Shown in pieces: positions 45,109 to 53,382 of a stretch of 53,382 bases of DNA (position 1 is its first letter; every line of letters starts with the position of its first letter). Origin of the DNA: Tritrichomonas foetus (taxonomy: Eukaryota; Parabasalia; Tritrichomonadida; Tritrichomonadidae); contig MLAK01000068.1 in the NCBI GenBank assembly GCA_001839685.1, forward strand, positions 79,266 to 132,647. Reading direction: 5' to 3'. The notes below the pieces were generated by a model. The model searched no databases, was not told where the DNA came from, and was given only the letters and a program-made list of their open reading frames with translations. Position numbers and translations under genes: made by a program.

Positions 45109-46455
45109 ATGGATTCCTATAAAGGTCAAGGAGGGATCTTGGATGCTCCTTGGAAAGAGAACTTGGCTCGAGGAGTTATAGGATATGTTGACCCTTCTAT
45201 ATATCAGATGAATCGAGGACGCTATTTTGAAAATTTTGTATATCATGTTGCAAGCGACCATAAAAACTATATTCTAGATTTCCCCGATTTTCTAGAAGCG
45301 TTAGAAGTTATTCCATCAGACATTTTTATCGATCCAGCAAACCAATCTACAATAATTGATGAAAACGGTGTGGAGCACAATTCAATTGATTTGCTCATCT
45401 ATAATTTATTGAAATATGCGCTTTCGTATGACTTAAACGACTATAAATTGGCAAAAGCAAGCTTAAGAGCAATCTCTACATTATTATTAACAGATTTTAT
45501 TGATTTGATGCATAAAATAATAACAACCAATGTTGCCTATCCAAACAGACCTAAAACTAATCTTTTGCAAGAGTTGCCTCGATTGGTCGAAAACGCTAAA
45601 AAAAAGAAAACGGTCATTTCACTTTTAATTATTATTTCTGTTATTAGTACTGCCTTAGATATTGAAAATACGTTTTTCAACTTTTTCGTTAATAATTTAA
45701 AACTAGAAAGGCCAAGGGAAGTCCTATTAGCAGCTGAAAAAGCAGCCATTGTGATTATAAAAGCCAAGCCTCATTCAGAATTTGCAATTAATATCATGAA
45801 AGATTTGCCTTTTGATGAGGATGATGTAGAAATATCTCGATTTTGTTTCCGAGCAATTGGTGAGCAATGTAACAAAGGAAATGTGAATTGCTTTGAATTA
45901 CCATCAATTATCAAATATATATGTGATGAGCGTTATAGAAAAGATGCACTTTTTATCCTCAACTTGGCATCATTTCACTCAGAAAATATTTGTTATGAAT
46001 TATTGAAATATCTTGATGACCTATACAATGCTCTTGATTTTCCAACAGATAAATATGTTGTTTGCCTAATTATCATTAATATTGCAAGCCGAGGTGAACA
46101 AATTGCGAAAAGCCTCATTCCATTTTTAATTAAACTTCCTGAACTTTATGATAATTCACCAATCAAGGATAAAATTGAGATTGCACGAACAGCAGGTCTG
46201 ATCATTAACTATGGAAAACTCAGATCTGCTGAAGAATTAAATCGAGAATGCATAATGATGACGGATTCTTTGTATTTTGCTGATAATGATGCAATAGTTA
46301 ATATTCTTGATGCTCTTTTTAATTTGAAATACTTTAATGAAGAATTCCACCAGTGTCTTCTTCAGTTGACAGATTCTGATGATGAATTAATTGCTAAATA
46401 TGCACAACTCATCATTAATCGTCTTGAAGAATATTATTCGATTAATGACCAATAA
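45109..46455 (+). CDS. Helical-repeat (ARM/HEAT-like) protein of unknown function
   Basis: 448-aa all-helical protein from the ATG giving MDSYKGQGGILDAPWKENLA; the frame opens ten codons earlier without an ATG. The N-terminal 40 residues are Gly/Tyr/Asn-containing and perhaps a short ordered cap. Thereafter paired helices repeat at about 40 residues: LAKASLRAISTLLLTDFIDL, KTVISLLIIISVISTALDIE, EVLLAAEKAAIVIIKAKPHS, DALFILNLASFHSENICYEL, VVCLIIINIASRGEQIAKSL. That is typical of armadillo/HEAT-type solenoids. The tail is charged. Trichomonads have large families of such proteins. I cannot name a specific orthologue. It presumably acts as a protein-binding scaffold. Confidence 0.6.
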   Translation: MDSYKGQGGILDAPWKENLARGVIGYVDPSIYQMNRGRYFENFVYHVASDHKNYILDFPDFLEALEVIPSDIFIDPANQSTIIDENGVEHNSIDLLIYNLLKYALSYDLNDYKLAKASLRAISTLLLTDFIDLMHKIITTNVAYPNRPKTNLLQELPRLVENAKKKKTVISLLIIISVISTALDIENTFFNFFVNNLKLERPREVLLAAEKAAIVIIKAKPHSEFAINIMKDLPFDEDDVEISRFCFRAIGEQCNKGNVNCFELPSIIKYICDERYRKDALFILNLASFHSENICYELLKYLDDLYNALDFPTDKYVVCLIIINIASRGEQIAKSLIPFLIKLPELYDNSPIKDKIEIARTAGLIINYGKLRSAEELNRECIMMTDSLYFADNDAIVNILDALFNLKYFNEEFHQCLLQLTDSDDELIAKYAQLIINRLEEYYSINDQ

Positions 46456-46978
46456 ATGTTTGAATGATTATAATTTTATTTCATCATTTTTATTATCCCG
46501 TTAGTGAAGTCAATTAAAAGAAATTACTCTCAAATCATTACATCATCATGTAATTTCACAGATGTATAAAAAACTGGCATAAAAAATGAATCCAATATTT
46601 TACGGTGAATCAGATAAAAAAAAATGAAATGAAATGAACAGTTAATCTGAGTTTGTGTTCGATTCATGATGATAATCAGATAGCCGTTCAGTAAAAATCT
46701 TTATGGATAATGACTCTGGATAGCAATTTATATAAATGAATTTGTGATTCAACCATAAAAATTTTTATGAAAAAGTGTATCGTTTCAGATCCATTCATTC
46801 ATGATGATAGCAATATATTCAAAAAGTTATGACTATAAATAGATTGTGTAAATTATATTTTGTTTCTCTTCAAGATTAAATGGTTAATTCGATTAATCTA
46901 TCACAATTTCATATTTTGAAAAGAGATCCATTCGAGATTGAATACAGGAAATACAATAGATGAATTTTTGCATAGAAA
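46456..46978. other. Spacer left of the transposon
   Basis: 523 bp between the helical-repeat gene and the left inverted repeat. The last eight bases (46971-46978, CATAGAAA) are one copy of the target-site duplication. I see no gene or RNA. Confidence 0.5.
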
Positions 46979-48074
46979 AGATGTATACAAACCAAATAGT
47001 CTTAACGTACGAAATCACTAAAATGATCCTTATCATCAGTATTACTTAATACCATCAGTCAAAAATCAAAACCCAAATAGCTAAAAGAATGACGAAAATT
47101 TCCCTTATCGCAAACTTCCCAAATGGCCGAATTCAAAAATATTTCGAAAATGATTCTGAAGAAGCTATTGTTTCAGTTTTCGGGTGAACAGCTTTCAGTC
47201 AATTGTTAAATCTATTTTTTATAGTTATGAGCCATATTTATTCATAGTTTTGAAATTTTGCAACAATTAAACCGAAAAAAGAGCGATTTTGGAGAAAGCC
47301 TAAAAAAAAATTGTGAGAAGCTTTTTTTCCAAGAATCACAAAGATTATAATACTGCTTCCCATAATTCTATTTACACTTCTTCTATCGATTTTTAATTAA
47401 AAATCGCGAAAATTTTGATAGTTTTAACTCAGTGATGTTGAATTAATTCAATTTCCATTTGACAAATATGAATGTATTGAAATCTTTTCTGTCATAAAAT
47501 TTTAGTATATGAAGAAAATAGACTGGCAGTCCTCAACAGCACATTCTCAAGCAGGGATACAGATACAACGATTGAAAGACCAAATCAAGAAAAATGGAAT
47601 CCAATATGTTTTTTTCCAGACTCGATGCCAAGTGAATTTTCTGATGACTCGCCATTTAGATGGCAAAACATTCGTAATCTTCTCATTGATGCCTAAATTT
47701 TTTTTCTTTATATCAAAATTATTAATATTTTTTTTATACTTCATTTTTGTATTTTGGAAAACATTATAATTTTCGATGGAGGGTCATATGATAATAAAAA
47801 GCACGATTTATGATAAGAAATAATCAAGATATTAATGCTATAAAATCACTTTTTATCTCAATAATTCTCAGAAATTTCTGTGGGGTTTATTTTTTTCTCA
47901 CAATTTTTTTTTGGATTTGGTTTTCTCTGTATCTTGATTTTTAAATTATAATATTTATATATTATTAATAGGATTACAATTAAATAATATTTAGATGACA
48001 ATAATATCAACAATTATTCATTTAGATCTCTCAATAGTCTTCTACATCTAGAGCTAGTTAGTTTGTATACATCT
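46979..48074. mobile_element. DNA transposon with terminal inverted repeats, 1096 bp, probably non-autonomous
   Basis: The left end AGATGTATACAAAC (46979-46992) is the exact reverse complement of the right end GTTTGTATACATCT (48061-48074). Similarity continues imperfectly for some further bases (CAAATAG versus TAACTAG). Both sides are flanked by the 8-bp direct duplication CATAGAAA. The last 226 bp recur at window positions 1-226 with one mismatch, so the family is multi-copy and recently active. An internal inverted pair (AAAAAAAAATTGTGAGAA near 47304-47321 and its complement near 47890-47910) could form a subterminal hairpin. Inside are only short frames: a 32-codon one at 47089 and an 86-codon one at 47509, neither recognisable as transposase. 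The 8-bp duplication would suit hAT, Merlin, P or some Mutator-like elements. The terminal bases do not match a standard hAT end, so I leave the superfamily open. Confidence 0.8.
47509..47769 (+). CDS. Unassigned short frame inside the transposon
   Basis: 86 codons from an ATG. The first ~55 residues look like ordinary protein (SSTAHSQAGIQIQRLKDQIK ... FFQTRCQVNFLMTRHLDGKT). The rest is Phe/Ile-rich and probably out of true frame. It could be a remnant of transposase or a captured host fragment. I recognise no motif, and expression is unproven. Confidence 0.2.
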   Translation: MKKIDWQSSTAHSQAGIQIQRLKDQIKKNGIQYVFFQTRCQVNFLMTRHLDGKTFVIFSLMPKFFFFISKLLIFFLYFIFVFWKTL

Positions 48075-48082
48075 CATAGAAA

Positions 48083-48600
48083 TGTAAATATCACTTTGAA
48101 AATTATTCCAACCAAATATAAAAATAAAATATTGAATATGGCTAAAATAATTGGCGAATTCAGAGTTATAACAAAAATTGATTAAATATAGATAATATTT
48201 TGAAAATATTTTTTTTATTTTCTATGAAATCATAGAAAATATCAGACTTTGAAAAGGAAATTCAATTAATTATTCTGAAGAAGAACAGAAGCATACTTTC
48301 AAAAAGTTTGCGAAAAGTCACAATAAGATTATTTTCTGTAATTTTAAAAACTATACAATTGAATTAATATTGAATAAATTAATCTCCGATTTATCATCAA
48401 AATTTCTATTAAATTACTTAATCTTTTCAATTGAAATTGTAATACTATCAATTTCATGGATCAATTCTTAATTTAAATGAATTATCATCAAAAATTCAAT
48501 GAAATTAATCGAAAATAATTCATATGGTTTCAATTTAAAAGATATTTTGTAATAAAAGCATTTTTTTTTTAAAAAAAAAAGAAAATCACACATCACGAAA
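48083..48600. other. Spacer between transposon and kinase gene
   Basis: 518 bp. A perfect T10A10 palindrome lies at 48561-48580, 20 bp before the kinase start. Otherwise AT-rich, no gene. Confidence 0.45.
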
Positions 48601-49989
48601 ATGGACTCGAAACCTCTATCAATTGCCTCCATTCTTTCACTGGAAGGATTCCTTAACTACAAGAGTTTCGATGGACCATGGATAACATGCTTCTGCCAAA
48701 TTTCCGGTTATACCCTCGATATTTACGTTGACGAGACAATGGAGCAGAAATTGGAGATAATTGATATAGATTCCAAAATAACAGCCATTTTGGACGACAT
48801 CAACCCACTCGCTTTTTCGATTTATAGGCGTAATAAAAAAATCGCTGATTTTTTAACCACTTCAATTGAAGAAGCAATGCGCTGGTCAGAAATAATTAAA
48901 TCTCTCACTACACCACAACCTTCATTATCAATGGACGACTTTAAAATAATTTCCTGCATCGGCCGCGGATATTTCGGGAAAGTGATGCTCGTTCAAAATA
49001 AGCAAACAAACGAACTTTTTGCAATCAAAGCTGTCCCGAAAAAAAGACTAATTGAATCAGGAAGGCCCAGGACGATAATTGCAGAAAGAAATATAATGAT
49101 GCTCGTGAAATATCCATTCATTGTACAGCTACATTTCGCTTTTCAGACGAAAACAAAGTTTTATCTCGGACTTGAATACGCTCCAGGTGGCGAATTATTT
49201 TATCACATGGAGCAGATCGGATTAATTCCAATTGATGATGCGCGATTATATGTGGCTGAAATAGCACTTGCGCTTGATCACCTCCACAAGTACGGATTTG
49301 TTTATCGTGATCTGAAACTTGAAAATGTTTTATTTGATTCAGAAGGACATGTAAAATTGACAGATTTTGGACTTGCCAAAGAGATATACTTATCTAATAC
49401 CAAAACCTTTTGCGGTTCAAATCATTATCTTGCACCTGAAATTGTCCTTGGTCAGCCATACTCATTTGAAATTGACTGGTGGGCACTTGGCATTTTATTA
49501 TGCGAAATGCTTACTGGCGTGACTCCATTTAGTGGAGAAAATAGAATGCAGATGTTTGAAAGTATTGCACACGACAAGCCAATACTTCCCTCGGCGATCG
49601 ACGAAGAAGCAGGTAGTTTAATTTTATGGCTCCTCACAAAAGATCCCAAACAGAGGCCCAAATTTGCACAAATTTCTCAACATCCATTTTTTGACTGCTT
49701 AAATTGGGAATACGTCGTAAATAGGCGGTATCGACCAAACTTCGTTCCTGAACAGTCAACTTGTTGTGAAGATACACTTCAATACTTCGCGCCTGAATTC
49801 ACACAAGAAGCTGCAATTGACTCACAATATGAAGAAATACCAAACGAAACCATGAATGTGACTGGTTTTTCGTTTATCGCCCCTTCAACACAGACAGATT
49901 ATGATTACGATTCGGGAAGTGAATTCTCGCTCGATGGAATGCTTCTGCATGAATATGAGCAGCTGGCGGCGGCAGGTACAGAAATATAA
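48601..49989 (+). CDS. AGC-family Ser/Thr kinase with N-terminal PH domain (Akt-like)
   Basis: 462-aa kinase laid out like Akt/PKB: PH domain (about 12-101), kinase domain (about 114-368), C-tail. Motifs present are the Gly-loop IGRGYFGKV (120-128), Lys143 in AIKAV, Glu162, YRDLKLENV with catalytic Asp237, DFG 255-257 and the T-loop TKTFCGS with Thr269, ahead of L-A-P-E 277-280. The C-tail has DTLQYFAPEF, similar to the AGC turn region, and a GFSFIAPS stretch near 423, resembling the hydrophobic motif F-x-x-F-S-Y but lacking the first aromatic. It therefore fits PDK1-dependent T-loop phosphorylation with a weakened hydrophobic motif. Whether the PH domain binds phosphoinositides is not decided. 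The start is the ATG at 48601, preceded by a T10A10 tract. Confidence 0.92.
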   Translation: MDSKPLSIASILSLEGFLNYKSFDGPWITCFCQISGYTLDIYVDETMEQKLEIIDIDSKITAILDDINPLAFSIYRRNKKIADFLTTSIEEAMRWSEIIKSLTTPQPSLSMDDFKIISCIGRGYFGKVMLVQNKQTNELFAIKAVPKKRLIESGRPRTIIAERNIMMLVKYPFIVQLHFAFQTKTKFYLGLEYAPGGELFYHMEQIGLIPIDDARLYVAEIALALDHLHKYGFVYRDLKLENVLFDSEGHVKLTDFGLAKEIYLSNTKTFCGSNHYLAPEIVLGQPYSFEIDWWALGILLCEMLTGVTPFSGENRMQMFESIAHDKPILPSAIDEEAGSLILWLLTKDPKQRPKFAQISQHPFFDCLNWEYVVNRRYRPNFVPEQSTCCEDTLQYFAPEFTQEAAIDSQYEEIPNETMNVTGFSFIAPSTQTDYDYDSGSEFSLDGMLLHEYEQLAAAGTEI

Positions 49990-50719
49990 TTCTATTATTT
50001 TTATTATTTATTAAAATGTGGTTAATCTTTCGTAATCCCACTTTTTGCTTTATATCTTTTTTATCTTTCATAATCTCAATCTTTTCGGAATCAATCAGAA
50101 AGAAAAGAATTTCCGAAACAAGATAAATTATATGATTTAATAAGATAAAGAAAATGTAAACACTAATAAACGTTTTACATCATTAAGTCCATGTGAATCA
50201 ACTGAAAAAGATTTTCTGTAATTATAAGATGTGGTTTTATGCATGATCATGATGAACATATGAATAGTTACTTTTCTTTTTGGTTGTATATGCATGAAAC
50301 AATAATTAAAATCTAACAACTAACTGAAAAAATGTTTTTCACTACATCCTTAATGCAATGTGACAAGCAAATATATAATTTTTGGTGAAATGAAAGAAAC
50401 ATTGTAATTCTTTGAGAGTATTGATATATGTTATCAAAATATTCATATTGATTATGTTTTAATCATCTAACACATAATACCGACAAGTTATCACATAGAT
50501 CAGGATGACACAAATAAAATAACTTTTTCAAAATAAAATAAATGGAAATTCAGAATTTGGGAAATAAAACACACAAATACCAAATATCTCTTTGGAATTT
50601 TTCTGAGAATAACACATGTGAAGTGAAAATTGAATAATTCTCATCATTTTGTTTAAAATATAAATCACGACATGTGATATAAAAAGTTATTATTTCAATT
50701 CTCAATTAAATTTTCGAAA
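49990..50719. other. Intergenic region before the RING gene
   Basis: 730 bp, AT-rich, with no ATG frame of note and none of the ACGATA or AAACGGTC motifs. I see nothing else in it. Confidence 0.4.
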
Positions 50720-51628
50720 ATGCCAGCAAAAAGACAAAGGCCAGCCTGGGTTGACCCCGCCGAAGATTTAGCTCCTCCATCAAGACCTCCTTTTCAGCCT
50801 TATCCAGACGGAATGGGACCAAACCCAGGTCCAAATGGAAAATCTCAATATGCACGACCTAGCGACGATCCAAACTTCAGAAAACCGCAAAAACCAGGTG
50901 CACCCAAACAAGAATGGTGTAACCCGAACGCCGACAATACATGGTATGAAGACGAATCATTACATAATCCAGTTTGGGCGCAGGAGGTTGTGACACCTGA
51001 GCACGTCCTCGGCCTTAAACAGCGCAAAGTCCGCCGTTCAGAATATGTTCATCCCGAGGATGACCCGCGATATACCGGACCGAAGAAAAAAGGACCAAAT
51101 GACCCAAACGAGGTCTGGGAATGCCCCTATTGTGGAGCAATGTGGTATGCCCTGGAGCCTGGCCAGTGCCCGCAGTGCCATGTCTTGCTGATATCCGCTC
51201 GACCAACAAAATCGTTAATGGACCCCCTAATTGAGGCATGCAAGATGATTGACGAAGGGCATGACCCACGCGATGGACTTATTGATAAGCAGTTGGATCA
51301 ACTTTTGAAAGAACAAGCCGCGTCGGTTGGAGTTGTCCGACCAGATAGAGATACAACTCCAAAATTCACAGGGAAGAGACGCGTATTATGTATTGATCCT
51401 GCAGAGATTCCAAAAGTCAGAGATCCGAGCATAATTTATATTCCGTTATATCCAATGTCCAAAGCGGAGCTTGCTAAACGTCCGCAATGCACCTGCTGTC
51501 ATATGGTTATGAAGCTTGGCCAGAGGACAGCAAAACTTGAGTGTGGTCACATATTTCATTCGAATTGTCTCACACAATACTTAAAGAATAAAGACGATTG
51601 TCCAGAATGCCATGAAAAGATCCAGTAA
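50720..51628 (+). CDS. RING-H2 protein with an internal zinc-ribbon-like motif
   Basis: 302-aa probable E3 ubiquitin ligase or zinc adaptor. The N-terminal ~130 residues are Pro/Gly/Asp-rich and repeat W-x-x-P and D-D-P elements (RPSDDPNFRKP, VHPEDDPRYTGP), suggesting two related Pro/Trp modules. Residues about 134-153 have C-P-Y-C-G ... C-P-Q-C-H, a compact zinc-ribbon pair. A helical linker follows. The C-terminal RING-H2 has CTCCHMV, LECGHIFHSNCL and CPECHEKIQ, i.e. C3H2C3 spacing with the H-x-F-H core. Such proteins load ubiquitin from E2 enzymes. Substrate and location are unknown. The ribbon plus RING combination is unfamiliar to me. Confidence 0.78.
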   Translation: MPAKRQRPAWVDPAEDLAPPSRPPFQPYPDGMGPNPGPNGKSQYARPSDDPNFRKPQKPGAPKQEWCNPNADNTWYEDESLHNPVWAQEVVTPEHVLGLKQRKVRRSEYVHPEDDPRYTGPKKKGPNDPNEVWECPYCGAMWYALEPGQCPQCHVLLISARPTKSLMDPLIEACKMIDEGHDPRDGLIDKQLDQLLKEQAASVGVVRPDRDTTPKFTGKRRVLCIDPAEIPKVRDPSIIYIPLYPMSKAELAKRPQCTCCHMVMKLGQRTAKLECGHIFHSNCLTQYLKNKDDCPECHEKIQ

Positions 51629-51915
51629 ATGTTTAAACCTTTATAAAAATGTCCCGACTTTTCTATATCATTCTTTTTTTATTTTGGTCGACAAAGACAA
51701 AATTGAGTGAGTTTGTTTTGGAATTGAAGATTCTACTAAAGAGGTTCTTCATAATTTTTGTGTTTTTTTGAGAATTGTTTCAATAGTTGTTGAGATATGA
51801 TTGACTTTTGGGAAGATTTTCTGAATTCTCGAATTTTCAGAAACTTCTTTTCAAAAAAGGTGAAAGCCGATTATTATGCATTCAATTTGATATCATCTGT
51901 TATATTTCACATTTC

Positions 51916-53193
51916 ATGAATGTTCAAAGGAACAATCGCATGAAAAGGCAAATGTCAGAAACAGCAGAATATGAATTAGCAGTTCGATGCAATTCATTCG
52001 AAAAACTCGAAGAATTAATATTGCGCGATGATGAAAAACTTTACGAAAAACACGACTTCGCAATTTCGAACAGCGATACAAATAAAATTTTAAAAATGAC
52101 AAACTTGAGCCTAATCCATATTGCCGCGTTTTTCGACTCATTCGAATGTTTTCTCGTCCTTGAAAAGATTGGAGGACTTTCGCCACAGCTGAAAAGTGTT
52201 GAATCAGTACATCCAATTCAATATGCGTGCTACGGAAACTCCCTCGAAGTTGTTTCGTATATATTATTGAAATATCCGCAGGAAGCCAAAATAGCAACGC
52301 CTATTCAATATTCCCTTTACTTTTGTTGTGCCTCCTCATGCTATAAAGACGATAGAATCATCAATCTTTTGAGAAAATATGGCACTCCATATCCGAATTG
52401 CATCACTGATCAGCATTACTCACCTGTTTATAAGTCAATCACTTTGAAAAATGATGTCACTTTGAAAGCATTATTAAATGTCAAAAAGCTTTCGTCGAAA
52501 GAACAAAAAGATTTCTCGCCGCTAATGACGGCCATTATATATAAAGAATATGAAGCTATTGACATTCTACTTAATTCTGGTGAAGATGCGGGCTTTTTCC
52601 TACCGAATGGAAAATGTGCACTTTATTGCGCATGCTTCATAAACCACCACACAAGTGATGGGAGTGATTCACAGATAGAATTAATTGAGCGGCTACTCAG
52701 ACTTACTGAAACTATAAATATTGAGCCAAATATTCCAAATATTGCTGGTCCAATCCACTGGATATGCCGCTCAAGCTCACCAAATATAGCCAGACTATTT
52801 TTTAAGTATCATCCGGAAATAGATGTGAACAGAGTTGATGAAAATAATTTCACTGGACCAGTCATTCTTGCATTTCTAAGAGAGATTAGTTCAAATGATA
52901 TAATTGAAATTATTTCTCTTTGTTTGAAACACGGATACAATTTGAATACCTATAATAGACAAAATCGACAGAAAAGCTTAATTGAAGTTTTCTGTTTCGC
53001 AATCACAGTTCAGCCGCTTGTTGTTCAATTCCTCCTCGATAATGGTGCATCACCTTACGTGCCATTTATTGGAAATGGATACATAAATGTGCAGAAAGAG
53101 GCAACTGTTTTCATGAAAATTACTGCAAACAAAAAAGGTCCTGTGTATGAAATAATGATGGAATATGCAAAACGGAATCCACCACCAATGTGA
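51916..53193 (+). CDS. Ankyrin-repeat protein of the trichomonad DUF3447 style
   Basis: 425-aa intact ankyrin protein from the ATG at 51916. The frame is open from a TTG at 51808; ATGs at 51940 and 51952 are alternatives. The N-terminal 90 residues are a non-ankyrin helical cap. Ankyrin-type repeats then occur: LSLIHIAAFFDSFECFLVLE, PIQYACYGNSLEVVSYILLK, SPVYKSITLKNDVTLKALLN, PLMTAIIYKEYEAIDILLNS, CALYCACFINHH ... IELIERLLRL, GPIHWICRSSSPNIARLFFK, and a last segment near the end (PLVVQFLLDNGASPYVPFIG). Unlike the two ankyrin genes at 9.7 and 11 kb this one has no insert between repeats, so it is a control for their structure. Partners are unknown. Confidence 0.75.
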   Translation: MNVQRNNRMKRQMSETAEYELAVRCNSFEKLEELILRDDEKLYEKHDFAISNSDTNKILKMTNLSLIHIAAFFDSFECFLVLEKIGGLSPQLKSVESVHPIQYACYGNSLEVVSYILLKYPQEAKIATPIQYSLYFCCASSCYKDDRIINLLRKYGTPYPNCITDQHYSPVYKSITLKNDVTLKALLNVKKLSSKEQKDFSPLMTAIIYKEYEAIDILLNSGEDAGFFLPNGKCALYCACFINHHTSDGSDSQIELIERLLRLTETINIEPNIPNIAGPIHWICRSSSPNIARLFFKYHPEIDVNRVDENNFTGPVILAFLREISSNDIIEIISLCLKHGYNLNTYNRQNRQKSLIEVFCFAITVQPLVVQFLLDNGASPYVPFIGNGYINVQKEATVFMKITANKKGPVYEIMMEYAKRNPPPM

Positions 53194-53382
53194 ATTTTCA
53201 TTCACAATGATTCGAAATAGGAAAAGTTCTTTTTTCTTTTATTATGTTAAATTGTAAGTTTATTTGTTTTGTAAATAGGGATTTATTTATTCTCTTCTTT
53301 AGTATTATGGTTAATGGTTGAAAATATATATAATTATTAACCTCCTATATGAAAGGTTTACAAAATGGTCCCCCAAAGATTT
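53194..53382. other. 3' flank at the window end
   Basis: Downstream of the ankyrin gene. T-rich tracts and no further gene before the window edge. Confidence 0.35.

Larger units (their letters stand above)
46971..48082. repeat. 8-bp target-site duplication CATAGAAA flanking the element
   Basis: CATAGAAA at 46971-46978 and again at 48075-48082, abutting the outer bases of the two terminal inverted repeats. An exact 8-bp match in direct orientation on both sides is the standard scar of transposon insertion. Confidence 0.8.

Noticed and set aside
46640..46700. GTTCGATTC, resembling a tRNA T-loop
   Set aside because: No matching acceptor stem, D-arm or anticodon arm around it.

Overview
The window reads as a piece of a parabasalid (trichomonad) nuclear genome, most likely Tritrichomonas foetus or a close relative. 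This is inferred from gene content and style, not from a database match. It is AT-rich, with mostly intronless eukaryotic genes on both strands and short AT-rich spacers. It carries ankyrin proteins of the trichomonad type, a many-pass membrane protein of the trichomonad cyclase style, and a PH/LRR protein of the expanded CARMIL-like type. One assembly gap (N run) is present at 33678-33961. Several open frames begin at TTG or GTG codons; for these I moved the start to the first plausible ATG.

Layout. 1-8.7 kb: right end of a repeat (1-226), an atypical E2F-like factor (-), a CH2-type calponin-homology protein (+), a 1492-aa membrane protein with a decayed nucleotide-cyclase domain (-), and a TMCO1 homologue (+). 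8.7-12.0 kb: gene-poor, with two broken or interrupted ankyrin genes. 12.3-15.7 kb: Mediator Med21-like protein (+), TVP23 Golgi protein (-), a triple UBR-type zinc protein (-) and a small one-pass membrane protein (+). 16.9-19.8 kb: a large secretory-pathway receptor with five MRH-like modules and an Atg27/M6PR-style tail. 20.0-25.5 kb: degenerate EF-hand protein (-), small BET protein (+), type II membrane protein (-), Rab6-like GTPase (+), PROPPIN (-). 26.5-33.6 kb: CARMIL-like PH/LRR protein, CK2 beta subunit, a Pro/Gln-rich protein with LF(D/E)(D/E) motifs, and a Ser-rich coiled-coil protein, all (+). 34.1-43.1 kb: Ser-rich protein with a CaaX end (-) and a 2368-aa BEACH protein (-). 43.5-46.5 kb: Nup58-type FG nucleoporin (+) and a helical-repeat protein (+). 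46.98-48.07 kb: a probable DNA transposon. 48.6-53.2 kb: PH-AGC kinase, RING-H2 protein and a DUF3447-style ankyrin protein, all (+).

Function. These are mainly housekeeping eukaryotic genes. Several concern membrane traffic (TVP23, Rab6-like, PROPPIN, BEACH, M6PR-like receptor, TMCO1). Others concern transcription (E2F-like, Med21, BET) or actin (CH, CARMIL-like). Neighbours are not obviously grouped by pathway, and many are divergent pairs sharing one short intergenic promoter.

Most notable observations. (1) A 1096-bp element at 46979-48074 has matching terminal inverted repeats and a perfect 8-bp target-site duplication; its right end is repeated almost perfectly at 1-226. (2) An ankyrin gene has every repeat separated by a 38-60 nt non-coding insert at the same repeat position, and a second ankyrin gene is broken at the same point. 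(3) Several familiar domains have lost expected residues: the cyclase core, the acetyl-lysine Asn of the bromodomain, and the first aromatic of the kinase hydrophobic motif. (4) Recurrent ACGATA and AAACGGTC motifs, resembling Myb sites, lie just upstream of start codons.
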